Source of the DNA: JAQVCM01 sp040403095
Lineage (GTDB): Bacteria > Bacteroidota > Bacteroidia > Flavobacteriales_D > Crocinitomicaceae
Assembly (NCBI GenBank): GCA_040403095.1
Contig: JBBALI010000018.1
Span: forward strand, 1 to 64,000
Direction of reading: 5' to 3'
DNA: 64,000 bases
The notes under the pieces are model-generated. The model did not search any database and was not told the origin of the DNA. It saw only the letters and a list, made by a program, of their open reading frames with translations. The stretch's first letter is position 1, and the number at the start of each line of letters is the position of its first letter. A program made the translations under genes and the position numbers. This document shows, in pieces, positions 18,442-26,042 of this stretch.

Positions 18442-19383
18442 ATGAAAACATTAGTATACATAAACGGCAATCATGCGCATGCGAAAGCATCTTTTGAAGC
18501 GGTAACTTACGCTAAAAAATTGGGTGGTGAAGTGATTGTCATAGCTTCTGGAAATGGAAGTGATTTAGCCAAATTAGGCGAATATGGTGCATCAAAAGTA
18601 ATGGTTGACAAATCATTAGATCATGGAGATGCGCAACAAATTACCAAATTAGTAGCTGCTGCTGCAGATGCAACTGGCGCTGAAGTAATCGTTTTTTCTC
18701 ACGATTTAGTGGCGAAAGCTGTTGCTCCGCGTCTTTCTGTAAGATTGAAAGCAGGTTTGATTTCTGGTGCGATTGCTTTGCCAGACACTTCAAACGGTTT
18801 CTCTTGCAAGGTGAACGTTTTTTCTGGAAAAGCTTTTGGTTTGGTTTCTGTGAAAACAGCCATCAAAATCATTTCTTTGCTTCCAAATTCAATTCAACCA
18901 GAATTAAACGGTAGCGCTTGTGCAGTCGAAGATTTCAACGGAAACGTTGGTGCTGCTGCAATCAAAATTATTGACACTAAAATTCCTGAAGGAAATATTC
19001 CTTTGCCAGAAGCTGAATTGGTTGTTTCTGCAGGTCGTGGTTTGAAAGGACCAGAAAACTGGGGAATGATTGAAGAATTGGCAAACAATTTAGGTGCTGC
19101 AACAGCTTGTTCTCGTCCAGTTGCAGATATTGGTTGGAGACCTCACCATGAGCACGTTGGTCAGACAGGTGTTGCCATCCGACCAAATTTATACATTGCT
19201 GTTGGAATTTCTGGTGCGATTCAGCACTTGGCTGGAGTAAACGGTTCGAAGGTAATTGTGGTTGTAAACACTGATCCTGAAGCACCATTTTTCAAAGCCG
19301 CAGACTACGGAATCGTTGGAGATGCGTTTGACGTAATTCCAAAATTAAACGACGCTGTTAAAAAATTCAAAGCTGCACATTAA
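18442..19383 (+). CDS. etfA: Electron transfer flavoprotein, alpha subunit
   Basis: FAD-binding alpha subunit of ETF, 313 residues. The C-terminal FAD domain is clear: SAGRGLKGPENWGMIEEL near residue 195, ACSRPVADIGWRPHHEHVGQTG near 220 (with the Arg and the VGQTG loop that contact FAD), and LYIAVGISGAIQHLAG near 252, then INTDPEAPFF in the form VNTDPEAPFFKAADYGIVGD. The N-terminal Rossmann-like domain begins at residue 1. It pairs with etfB to serve fatty-acid and amino-acid oxidation. Confidence 0.95.
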   Translation: MKTLVYINGNHAHAKASFEAVTYAKKLGGEVIVIASGNGSDLAKLGEYGASKVMVDKSLDHGDAQQITKLVAAAADATGAEVIVFSHDLVAKAVAPRLSVRLKAGLISGAIALPDTSNGFSCKVNVFSGKAFGLVSVKTAIKIISLLPNSIQPELNGSACAVEDFNGNVGAAAIKIIDTKIPEGNIPLPEAELVVSAGRGLKGPENWGMIEELANNLGAATACSRPVADIGWRPHHEHVGQTGVAIRPNLYIAVGISGAIQHLAGVNGSKVIVVVNTDPEAPFFKAADYGIVGDAFDVIPKLNDAVKKFKAAH

Positions 19384-19424
19384 TTAGTTCGCAGAGAATC
19401 ATTACTTTTACATCGATATAGAAT

Positions 19425-19451
19425 TTAGGGAAGCAACAATTGCTTCCCTAA
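19425..19451 (+). terminator. 12-bp perfect hairpin after etfA
   Basis: TTAGGGAAGCAA (19425-19436) and TTGCTTCCCTAA (19440-19451) are exact complements with a 3-base loop. It likely ends the etf transcript, although the T-run after it is short. Confidence 0.75.
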
Positions 19452-19487
19452 TTGTTTCTAAACTATTCAGAAACAGCATCTAAAAGC

Positions 19488-20075
19488 ATGGATAAAGTAA
19501 AACTCGAAATTGTTGGATTATCATACAGTCAAACTCAATCAGGCGCATATGCCTTGGTTTTGGCTGAAGTGGGTGGAAAAAGAAGCTTGCCAATCATCAT
19601 TGGTGGATTTGAAGCGCAAGCAATTGCGATTGAATTAGAAAAAATGACCCCTACCCGACCATTAACGCACGATTTATTCAAGAGTTTTGCGCTTTCATTT
19701 GGTATCAAAGTGAAAGAAATCGTCATCTATAATTTAAATGAAGGAATATTCTACGCCAAATTGATTTGCGAAAAAGAAGGTCAATTGAGTGAAATCGATG
19801 CCCGTACCTCTGATGCAATCGCTTTGGGAGTTCGTTTTAAATGTCCAATTTATACCTATGAAAATATTTTGGCCAGCGCAGGAGTTGAACTAGATGAAAA
19901 CAGTGATTTTGCTTCTGATTTCGACACAGAAACTGAAAAAACTCCATCAGAAAATTCATTGAGCAATTTAAGTATTGATGAACTTCAACAGCAACTTAAC
20001 ACCGCATTGGAAGACGAAGAATATGAATTAGCTTCTAAAATCAGAGATGAAATTTCCAAAAGAAGCGAAAACTAA
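19488..20075 (+). CDS. Bifunctional nuclease family protein with UVR motif
   Basis: 195 residues when started at ATG 19488 (MDKVKLEIVGLSYSQTQ); the frame is open further up to a TTG at 19452 but that part overlaps the terminator stem. Residues ~1-135 are the DUF151/bifunctional nuclease domain (LPIIIGGFEAQAIAIELE, RPLTHDLFKSF, IDARTSDAIALGVRF). The end (SIDELQQQLNTALEDEEYELASKIRDEISKR) is a UVR motif as in UvrB/UvrC. Plant and archaeal relatives show nuclease activity; the bacterial role is uncertain. Confidence 0.88.
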   Translation: MDKVKLEIVGLSYSQTQSGAYALVLAEVGGKRSLPIIIGGFEAQAIAIELEKMTPTRPLTHDLFKSFALSFGIKVKEIVIYNLNEGIFYAKLICEKEGQLSEIDARTSDAIALGVRFKCPIYTYENILASAGVELDENSDFASDFDTETEKTPSENSLSNLSIDELQQQLNTALEDEEYELASKIRDEISKRSEN

Positions 20076-20105
20076 ATAAACTAAGCTCAAAACTAACAAC
20101 ATTCT

Positions 20106-21560
20106 ATGGATCGATTTACAGGTATAATTGGAATTTTTGTAATCCTTGGGATTGCTTTTTTGGTTTCAAACAATAGAAAAAAGATTAATCTTAGATTGGT
20201 TTTTAGCGGTCTTGCGCTGCAAATTTTAATAGCTGTTTTGGTACTGAAAGTTCCACCTGTGAAAAGTTTCTTTCAGACTTTGGGAAAAGGAATGCAACAC
20301 ATTGAAGAATTCGCAAGAACTGGTGCTGCATTCGTTTATAGTGGCATTTCAACTGAAAATGAAGTGTACAATGCGCGAATCTTAAAATCTGATACCATCG
20401 TTGCCGAGGACGGAAGAAAAACCATCCACCTTTCAGCGATTTATGGCGGACCAAAAGATGATAAATTAACACCTTTGGTTTACAAAGCAGATTCACCCAA
20501 AATTCATTACGATTATCAATTAGTCACTTTTGACAAAAAAACGCACAAAGCGGACGGAAAAATTCCGATTTATTTTGTGCAAGGCGTTCCAAAAATTCAA
20601 AGTGATTTTGCGAGAAGTGGTTTCGTTTTCGCCTTCAATATCACTGCAACCATTATTTTAGTGTGTATTCTAGTTGCCATTTTATACCACATTGGTTTCA
20701 TGCAGCGCATTGTTTCAATAATTGCAAAGGCAATGAATACCATCATGCGTGTGAGTGGCGCAGAGGCTTTGAGTAACGTTGCGAGTGCTTTCGTTGGTCA
20801 AGTGGAAGCGCAAGTAATGATTCGTCCTTATCTGAAAGGCATGACCAAAAGTGAATTGCTCGCCTCCATGAGTGGAAGTTTGGCGTGTATTGCCGGAGGA
20901 ATTTTAGTCGTTTATACTACGATGGGCGCACCAGCAGAATATCTAATTGCTGCTAGTTTGATGGCTGCTCCGGGCGCTTTGATTATTTCGAAAATCATTT
21001 ATCCTGAAACGGAAGAATCTCAAACGATGGGAACGGTGAAATTATCAGTCAAAAAAGAACATGTAAACTTGATTGACGCGATTAGTCATGGCGCAACAGA
21101 CGGTTTCAAAATCTCGATGAATGTTATCGCCATGTTGATTGGTTTCTTGGCATTGATTGCGATGATCAATTGGATGTTTGGATTAATCAATCCAGGTTTA
21201 ACTTTAGACGTAATTTTCGCTAAAATTTTCTATCCGATGGCTTGGAGTATGGGCGTTCCTATGCAAGACGTGAATAATGTAGCGACACTTCTAGGACAAA
21301 AACTTACAATCAATGAATTCGTTGCTTTCAAAAATTTGACGAGTGATGCCATTCCGGTTTACAGTGAAAAAGCAAACTTGATCGCAAGTATCGCGATTTG
21401 TGGTTTTGCAAATTTCAGCAGTGTTGGTATGCAAATCGGTGGAATTGGTGCCTTGGCTCCAGAACGAAGAGCTGACCTTGCGAAACTAGGAATGCGCGCA
21501 TTGTTGGCCGGTACGCTTGCCTCGTATCTTTCTGCGACGATTGCAGGGATTTTGTTTTAA
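20106..21560 (+). CDS. Concentrative nucleoside transporter (NupC/CNT family) with extra hydrophilic insert
   Basis: Inner-membrane nucleoside symporter of 484 residues. CNT signatures include GFMQRIVSIIAKAMNTIM, SGAEALSNVASAFVGQVEAQVMIRPYL near residue 217, and LASMSGSLACIAGGILVVY. The end, ICGFANFSSVGMQIGGIGALAPERRADLAKLGMRAL (in parts), is the conserved last part. Residues ~82-160 are a hydrophilic block with no counterpart in E. coli NupC. It lies between GAAFVYSG and GFVFAFN, which are adjacent in ordinary members, and would face the periplasm or form an extra domain. It lies 30 bases after the nuclease gene and may share its transcript. Confidence 0.9.
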   Translation: MDRFTGIIGIFVILGIAFLVSNNRKKINLRLVFSGLALQILIAVLVLKVPPVKSFFQTLGKGMQHIEEFARTGAAFVYSGISTENEVYNARILKSDTIVAEDGRKTIHLSAIYGGPKDDKLTPLVYKADSPKIHYDYQLVTFDKKTHKADGKIPIYFVQGVPKIQSDFARSGFVFAFNITATIILVCILVAILYHIGFMQRIVSIIAKAMNTIMRVSGAEALSNVASAFVGQVEAQVMIRPYLKGMTKSELLASMSGSLACIAGGILVVYTTMGAPAEYLIAASLMAAPGALIISKIIYPETEESQTMGTVKLSVKKEHVNLIDAISHGATDGFKISMNVIAMLIGFLALIAMINWMFGLINPGLTLDVIFAKIFYPMAWSMGVPMQDVNNVATLLGQKLTINEFVAFKNLTSDAIPVYSEKANLIASIAICGFANFSSVGMQIGGIGALAPERRADLAKLGMRALLAGTLASYLSATIAGILF

Positions 21561-22426
21561 GATTGGATTATTGGATCATTCGATTTTTAGATTTTTAGAC
21601 AAAGACGTAGTCCACAAAAATAAGCCACAGATTCACGGATTAAATTGGATTGGATATTTAGATTTTAGGATTTTAGGACAGACTTAAGTCTCTAAAACAA
21701 TCGTTGGTTTTACACTCGAATAATCGAATAATCTAACCATCGATTAATCTAAAATAAGCCACGGATTCAAGGATTCTTACTGGATTATTGGATCATTCGA
21801 TTTTTGGATGATTGGATGAAATTGATAATTTGAAAATAATCGTCAGTCGCGCAGTCTAACAATCTAAAAATCCAACACCGCCGCAGGCAGACGCGCAGCC
21901 AATCTAAAAATCTAAAATCAGCCACGGATGCACGGATTTTTTATTGGATTATTCGATTATTCGATTTTTGGATTATTGGACGAAATTGATAATCTAAAAA
22001 TAATCGTCAGTCGCGCAGTCTAACAATCTAAAAATCTAAAATCAGCCACGGATGCGCTGATTTTTACTGGATTATTGGATCATTCGATTTTTGGATGATT
22101 GGAAGAAATTGATAATCTAAAAATAATCGTCAGTCGCACTTTCTAATACCGACGAAGCCAGCCACGAAGTGAGTGCGAAGCACCGACGCAGTCAATCTAA
22201 AAATCCAATAATCTATCAATCTAAAATAGCCACCGATGCACGGATTTTTTATTGGAATCTTGGATCATTCGATCTTTGGATTATTGGACGAAACGATAGA
22301 TCGCAAAAAAAATAAATTAGTGCAAGTTTAACTGTCTAAAGATGTGCGAGAATTTTGTATTTTCAGAAAAGTGCTGTCTGCGTTTTCTAACAATCTAAAA
22401 ATCCAACAATCCAACAATCCAATAAT
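21561..22426. repeat. Gene-free stretch of degenerate palindromic repeats
   Basis: No gene is visible here. A unit of about 120-165 bases recurs three times in full (starting near 21781, 21944 and 22068), with partial copies at 21563 and 22252. Each unit has an arm like GGATTATTGGATCATTCG, then GAAATTGATAATCTAAAAA (exact or nearly so near 21818, 21983, 22105), then TAATCGTCAGTCGC, then an opposing arm CAATCTAAAAATC, and GCCACGGATGCACGGA at the end. The two arms are partly complementary, so each unit can fold. GC-rich inserts (ACCGCCGCAGGCAG at 21877; a longer one near 22148-22190) interrupt the arms in copies 1 and 3. Confidence 0.8.
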
Positions 22427-22816
22427 CTAAGATTTCCTCTTCTTCTTCAACATCACATCCGGTTGCGGGCGAATGCCTTCTCTGACGATTTTCTTGCCTT
22501 TTTTGTAAATCAAGATTTTTTCTGTAGCAGATGAATTGTCCATTTTTCCCTCAATGACGAAGTTGGTTTTATTTTCTGAAACCAAAGTCCAAATTCCTTT
22601 GTTGGTTTTGGTGCCAATTACTACAACGATTTCTTTGGCTGACAATTGAATTTCTATCGCTGCAATACCAATTTGGATTCGCTCACTTGCGCCGGCACTC
22701 ATTTCATAGGCAGCGATTGTTCCGACATATTTCCCAAAATAAGATTTCTTGACCTGCGCTGAAACATTCGAATGCAAAAACAAACAAACTAAAATAAAAG
22801 CAAATTGACGCACCAT
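22427..22816 (-). CDS. Small secreted protein of unknown function
   Basis: 129 residues when begun at ATG 22816 (MVRQFAFILVCLFLHSNVSAQ), which gives a clean Sec signal peptide ending at Ala-Gln near residue 21. The mature part (~108 residues) is rich in beta-forming residues (YVGTIAAYEMSAG, ERIQIGIAAIEIQLS, KEIVVVIG, GIWTLV) and ends in a very basic tail (MLKKKRKS). Not recognised as any named family. The upstream extension to 22837 starts inside the promoter box and is not used. It stands alone next to the repeat region. Confidence 0.7.
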   Translation of the reverse strand: MVRQFAFILVCLFLHSNVSAQVKKSYFGKYVGTIAAYEMSAGASERIQIGIAAIEIQLSAKEIVVVIGTKTNKGIWTLVSENKTNFVIEGKMDNSSATEKILIYKKGKKIVREGIRPQPDVMLKKKRKS

Positions 22817-22834
22817 TGAATTTTGATTTAGATT

Positions 22835-22842
22835 CAAATGTA
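22835..22842 (-). promoter_or_regulatory. -7 promoter box of the small secreted protein gene
   Basis: TACATTTG on the minus strand fits TAnnTTTG, 18 bases before the ATG at 22816. Confidence 0.45.
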
Positions 22843-23023
22843 AGGAAAAATCAAGATGAATTGTAAAATGAAACTTGAGTTTAGCGCAAAAACTCCAAAA
22901 TCATTGAAGATTTGACTTTCGGAAAATCGGTGGTTTAATAGCAAAACTAATGCTTCTTACTTTCAACGTTGTCGCTAGCAAACAAAAAGTGACACAGATA
23001 TAGTTTTAGCATTCAAATATTTG

Positions 23024-23031
23024 TACCTTTG
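23024..23031 (+). promoter_or_regulatory. -7 promoter box of the putative toxin-antitoxin operon
   Basis: TACCTTTG fits TAnnTTTG, 28 bases before the ATG at 23060 of the first gene. Confidence 0.5.
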
Positions 23032-23059
23032 TATTGATTATTTCAATCGCATTAAGGAT

Positions 23060-23245
23060 ATGAAAATTACATTGAATAAATCATCAAATGGTTCATCAAT
23101 TGTGAACAAAGCACATTTTCAGGAGCGTGCAACGGGTATTTTAAACACTGTTGTGAAATCTCATCTGAAAGTGGCAAAGGCTAAAAAAGAGTTAAATCTA
23201 AACTCATCACAAAAAGCACACACTAATTGCGACAGCCACATTTAA
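23060..23245 (+). CDS. Small protein upstream of a zeta-type kinase, putative antitoxin
   Basis: 61 residues from ATG 23060: MKITLNKSSNGSSIVNKAHFQERATGILNTV..., helical and basic in its middle (KSHLKVAKAKKELNLN). No named family is recognised. The call as antitoxin is inference from its size, from its place in front of a zeta-toxin-like gene, and from the 19-base overlap of the two reading frames, which is usual for toxin-antitoxin pairs. Confidence 0.55.
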   Translation: MKITLNKSSNGSSIVNKAHFQERATGILNTVVKSHLKVAKAKKELNLNSSQKAHTNCDSHI

Positions 23246-23847
23246 TCATTTTCGCTGGTTGTAATGGTTCTGGAAAATCAACATTTTCCAAGTCACTTGT
23301 GGAAGAACAAATAGTACCTTTTGATTATGATAAATGTTTTATTGAAAATTACAATTCACTAAGGGATTCGGAATTAAGAGATAATTTCGCGAAGGATTTA
23401 ACAGAAAAACAGTTAGAAAATCAAATCAATAAAGCTTTTAATGAATTGCATTCTTTCAGTTTTGAAACAAATCTTCATGTTTTTCCTCATCAAATAATTT
23501 CTCAAGCTAAAGGTTTAAATTACGTTATTGATATTTTCTTTTTTTGCCTCGATAATTTGGACATTGCAAAAAAAAGAGTTGAAATCAGAACCAAAAACAA
23601 CGGACATTTTGTTTCCAATGAAACCATTGAATACAAATGGAAAGAAGGATATAAAAACTTAAATCTTCATTATCAATTATTTGACAATCTAGTCTTTATT
23701 GATAATTCTATAGAAAATAAGACTCCCCAAATTCTTTTTGAAATGAACAAGGTTAATCATTTAGAATTTACTTTAAACTTGTTTGCTGATGCGATTCCAA
23801 GATACACCGAGCGAAGATTTCCTGCGATATTCAGCTTAATAGAATAA
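23227..23847 (+). CDS. Zeta-toxin-like P-loop kinase
   Basis: 206-residue P-loop phosphotransferase resembling zeta toxins, which in studied cases phosphorylate UDP-N-acetyl sugars or related small molecules. The Walker A GCNGSGKS is at residues 11-18. FSFETNLHV near residue 78 corresponds to the zeta segment that normally reads ETT. Downstream, IRTKNNGHFVSNETIEYKWKEGYKNL carries the Arg/Lys-rich region typical of the family, and LVFIDNS follows. No ATG lies before the P-loop, and TAA comes immediately before TTG 23227, so TTG is the forced start and overlaps the preceding gene by 19 bases. Catalytic activity is inference. Confidence 0.78.
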   Translation: MRQPHLIIFAGCNGSGKSTFSKSLVEEQIVPFDYDKCFIENYNSLRDSELRDNFAKDLTEKQLENQINKAFNELHSFSFETNLHVFPHQIISQAKGLNYVIDIFFFCLDNLDIAKKRVEIRTKNNGHFVSNETIEYKWKEGYKNLNLHYQLFDNLVFIDNSIENKTPQILFEMNKVNHLEFTLNLFADAIPRYTERRFPAIFSLIE

Positions 23848-24048
23848 ATTCGGTTGATTTTTATCAAATCACCATCATCCGAGCCATCCTGGATAGCGAA
23901 GCAACATCGAAGATAATCCGTGGCTTTTTTAGATTAATCGATTGTTAGATCATTGGATGATTAGAATGTACAACTAACGATTATTTATAGAAGATCAGGC
24001 TGTCCAAAAATCCAATCCATTAAATCCTTGTAATCCGTGGCAAAAAAA
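23848..24048. repeat. Degraded repeat words in intergenic region
   Basis: No gene seen. It carries fragments of the 21.6-22.4 kb repeat vocabulary, such as ATCCGTGGC twice (near 23919 and 24031), GATCATTGGATGATTAG near 23950 and AAAAATCCAATCC near 24006. Confidence 0.5.
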
Positions 24049-25983
24049 TCACCGCAACAACTCCAAAAATCCATCCATATTCTCCTCCCAAATTTTATCT
24101 TCGGAAACAGCTTTGATTTTCATTTTGTAAAAATAAACGCCTTCTGTAGCATCTTTTCCGTCCCACAAAGGTGTGAAATAAGCGTTGGTGGAAGTGCTGA
24201 TTGCATTCGATTTAGTACCTGAAATCATTTCATTGCCCCAGCGGTTGAAAAGTTGGTATTCGACTGTGACAGGCAAGTTGGTGTTGATACCAAAAATATC
24301 GTTTTTGCCGTCGTTGTTAGGTGTGAAAACGTTAGGGATTTGAACAATCAAACTGTCAAAAACATGGATATTTAAACTGAAAGTATCTGCACACGCAGGA
24401 TTGTTTGGCCAAGCGATGAGCTCAATGTTGTAGATTCCTGTGGTGTCAAATAGTTCTGAATTGTAGTTGTTTCCCTGCGAAACGCCGTTTAAAAACCATT
24501 CGTAATTGCTCGCATTCGTACTTTGATTGCTGAAATTGACCCACAAAGGCGGGGCGCCCTGCGCAGGATTGGCGGTGAAATACGCATTGGTGGAAATAAC
24601 AGAACCCACTTCAACAATCGAATCTTTGCTACAACCATTCAAAGCTTGCAAAGTTACGGTGTAAAAACCAGGCGCCAAATTGAAAAAGTTGCCCGTTGCT
24701 TGCGCTGTGCCGCCATTGATTGCATAGCTTTCTCCAGTCAAATTGGACGAAGCTATAATTTTACCCGTTGTACCTTCGCATGTACTTGCGGTAGTGGTAA
24801 TGCTTGAAAATTCTGGTAATTGTGTCACGTTTACTTTTACAGGGCGCACAACAGAACACGAATCGTTGTTCCAAATGCGAACGGTGTAAAACCGCGAGCT
24901 ATCACCTGTGAAAATGGGATTGGGGCAAGTGGAGCAACTTAAATCATAGTAAGGTTGCCACTCATATCGAATGCCGCCAGTGGCGGATAATTGAATTGAT
25001 TCATTTCTACAAATAGTCGTATCAGACGAAACGGAATATGGAAAATCTTCGCATGTTGATGTATAGGAAAATACAGAGGCGATTACATAATTGTCATTAT
25101 GATTTTCAGGATTTACCCGTTCAATTTTGTAGTTAAAACTATTAGTACTAGTTAAGAAAGAGCTTATTTCGGCTAAGGCATCAGTTCCGTACATTAACGA
25201 ATCTGGAGTATCATCGTCAAGCCCTGAAAGAACGCCTGATTTATACTCAAAATGACCTCTAACTCCCGACGTTATGAATTCTTGCGACGAAAGGTCTGTC
25301 CCAGCAATATAACCCAATAAATTATTATTTACATAAACTTCACTTTCATCACCATTTAAAAAATTCATTGCAAGACCTACTACTGCAAAACCAACATCTT
25401 TATTTAAATTAATTGGATTTGCGTTAAAAGCACTATTTTCATAGCTTATCAAATTAACATTACTATTTTCTGTATTTGTCACTATCTCATAGTCGACTTT
25501 TTCTGATCCAGAAATTAAACACTCAATCACTAAGTAAAATCCTGATACGAAATGCTCAGAATTCTGTGAGGGAATATTAAATTTCAAACTGTCTTCAATC
25601 AAACAATTGAATGAAATTTGTTTTAGATGAACATAGCCAGATCTTTGATTTTCGATAAGTTTTTTTGATCCAACTCTAGATTCGCTATTAAAAATTACAG
25701 GTAAGTCATTTATTAGTAATGTTCTATCGTCTAAATTAGCATTCGGGTTCATTTGATCTACATTGTATTCAAACGCTAGCATGTAAACATTTCCGATACC
25801 ACTACATTCACCGCAGTCGAATAATATTTTCTTTTCAAGTGTCAAATTAACACCATACCCACCTTTGTTAAAGCCTAATCCAATAACTTTTCCGTGAAAA
25901 GAATTAGAAATAATTTGGTTGCTTTGCTGCGAAAACAAATGAAAGCTGGAGCAGATAAAAAATATTTTTAAGAAAATACGCAT
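24049..25983 (-). CDS. Large secreted protein with gliding-motility-type C-terminal domain
   Basis: 644 residues. Signal peptide 1-18 (MRIFLKIFFICSSFHLFS). Residues ~20-320 have no recognised domain; they are predicted beta-rich and include a segment similar to choice-of-anchor folds (VSGFYLVIECLIS). Then an Ig-like domain (~325-400: SSDTTICRNESIQLSATGGIRYEWQP), a SprB-like repeat (~410-465: GFYTVTLQALNGCSKDSIVEVG), a PKD-like domain (~470-545) and the type B type IX sorting domain (~550-644: PNVFTPNNDGKNDIF, LFNRWGNEMI, WDGKDATEGVYFYKM). It is probably displayed on the surface as an adhesin. The N-terminal half is visibly more AT-rich than the domain-bearing half. Confidence 0.85.
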   Translation of the reverse strand: MRIFLKIFFICSSFHLFSQQSNQIISNSFHGKVIGLGFNKGGYGVNLTLEKKILFDCGECSGIGNVYMLAFEYNVDQMNPNANLDDRTLLINDLPVIFNSESRVGSKKLIENQRSGYVHLKQISFNCLIEDSLKFNIPSQNSEHFVSGFYLVIECLISGSEKVDYEIVTNTENSNVNLISYENSAFNANPINLNKDVGFAVVGLAMNFLNGDESEVYVNNNLLGYIAGTDLSSQEFITSGVRGHFEYKSGVLSGLDDDTPDSLMYGTDALAEISSFLTSTNSFNYKIERVNPENHNDNYVIASVFSYTSTCEDFPYSVSSDTTICRNESIQLSATGGIRYEWQPYYDLSCSTCPNPIFTGDSSRFYTVRIWNNDSCSVVRPVKVNVTQLPEFSSITTTASTCEGTTGKIIASSNLTGESYAINGGTAQATGNFFNLAPGFYTVTLQALNGCSKDSIVEVGSVISTNAYFTANPAQGAPPLWVNFSNQSTNASNYEWFLNGVSQGNNYNSELFDTTGIYNIELIAWPNNPACADTFSLNIHVFDSLIVQIPNVFTPNNDGKNDIFGINTNLPVTVEYQLFNRWGNEMISGTKSNAISTSTNAYFTPLWDGKDATEGVYFYKMKIKAVSEDKIWEENMDGFLELLR

Positions 25984-26042
25984 AAAATTTTGTTAAATCA
26001 TTTTTTTTTTATGACATTTAACAAATTTAAAATTAAAAACTT

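Noticed and set aside
21561..22426. CRISPR array
   Set aside because: Units are long, diverged and irregularly spaced, without unique spacers of even size, and no cas genes are near.
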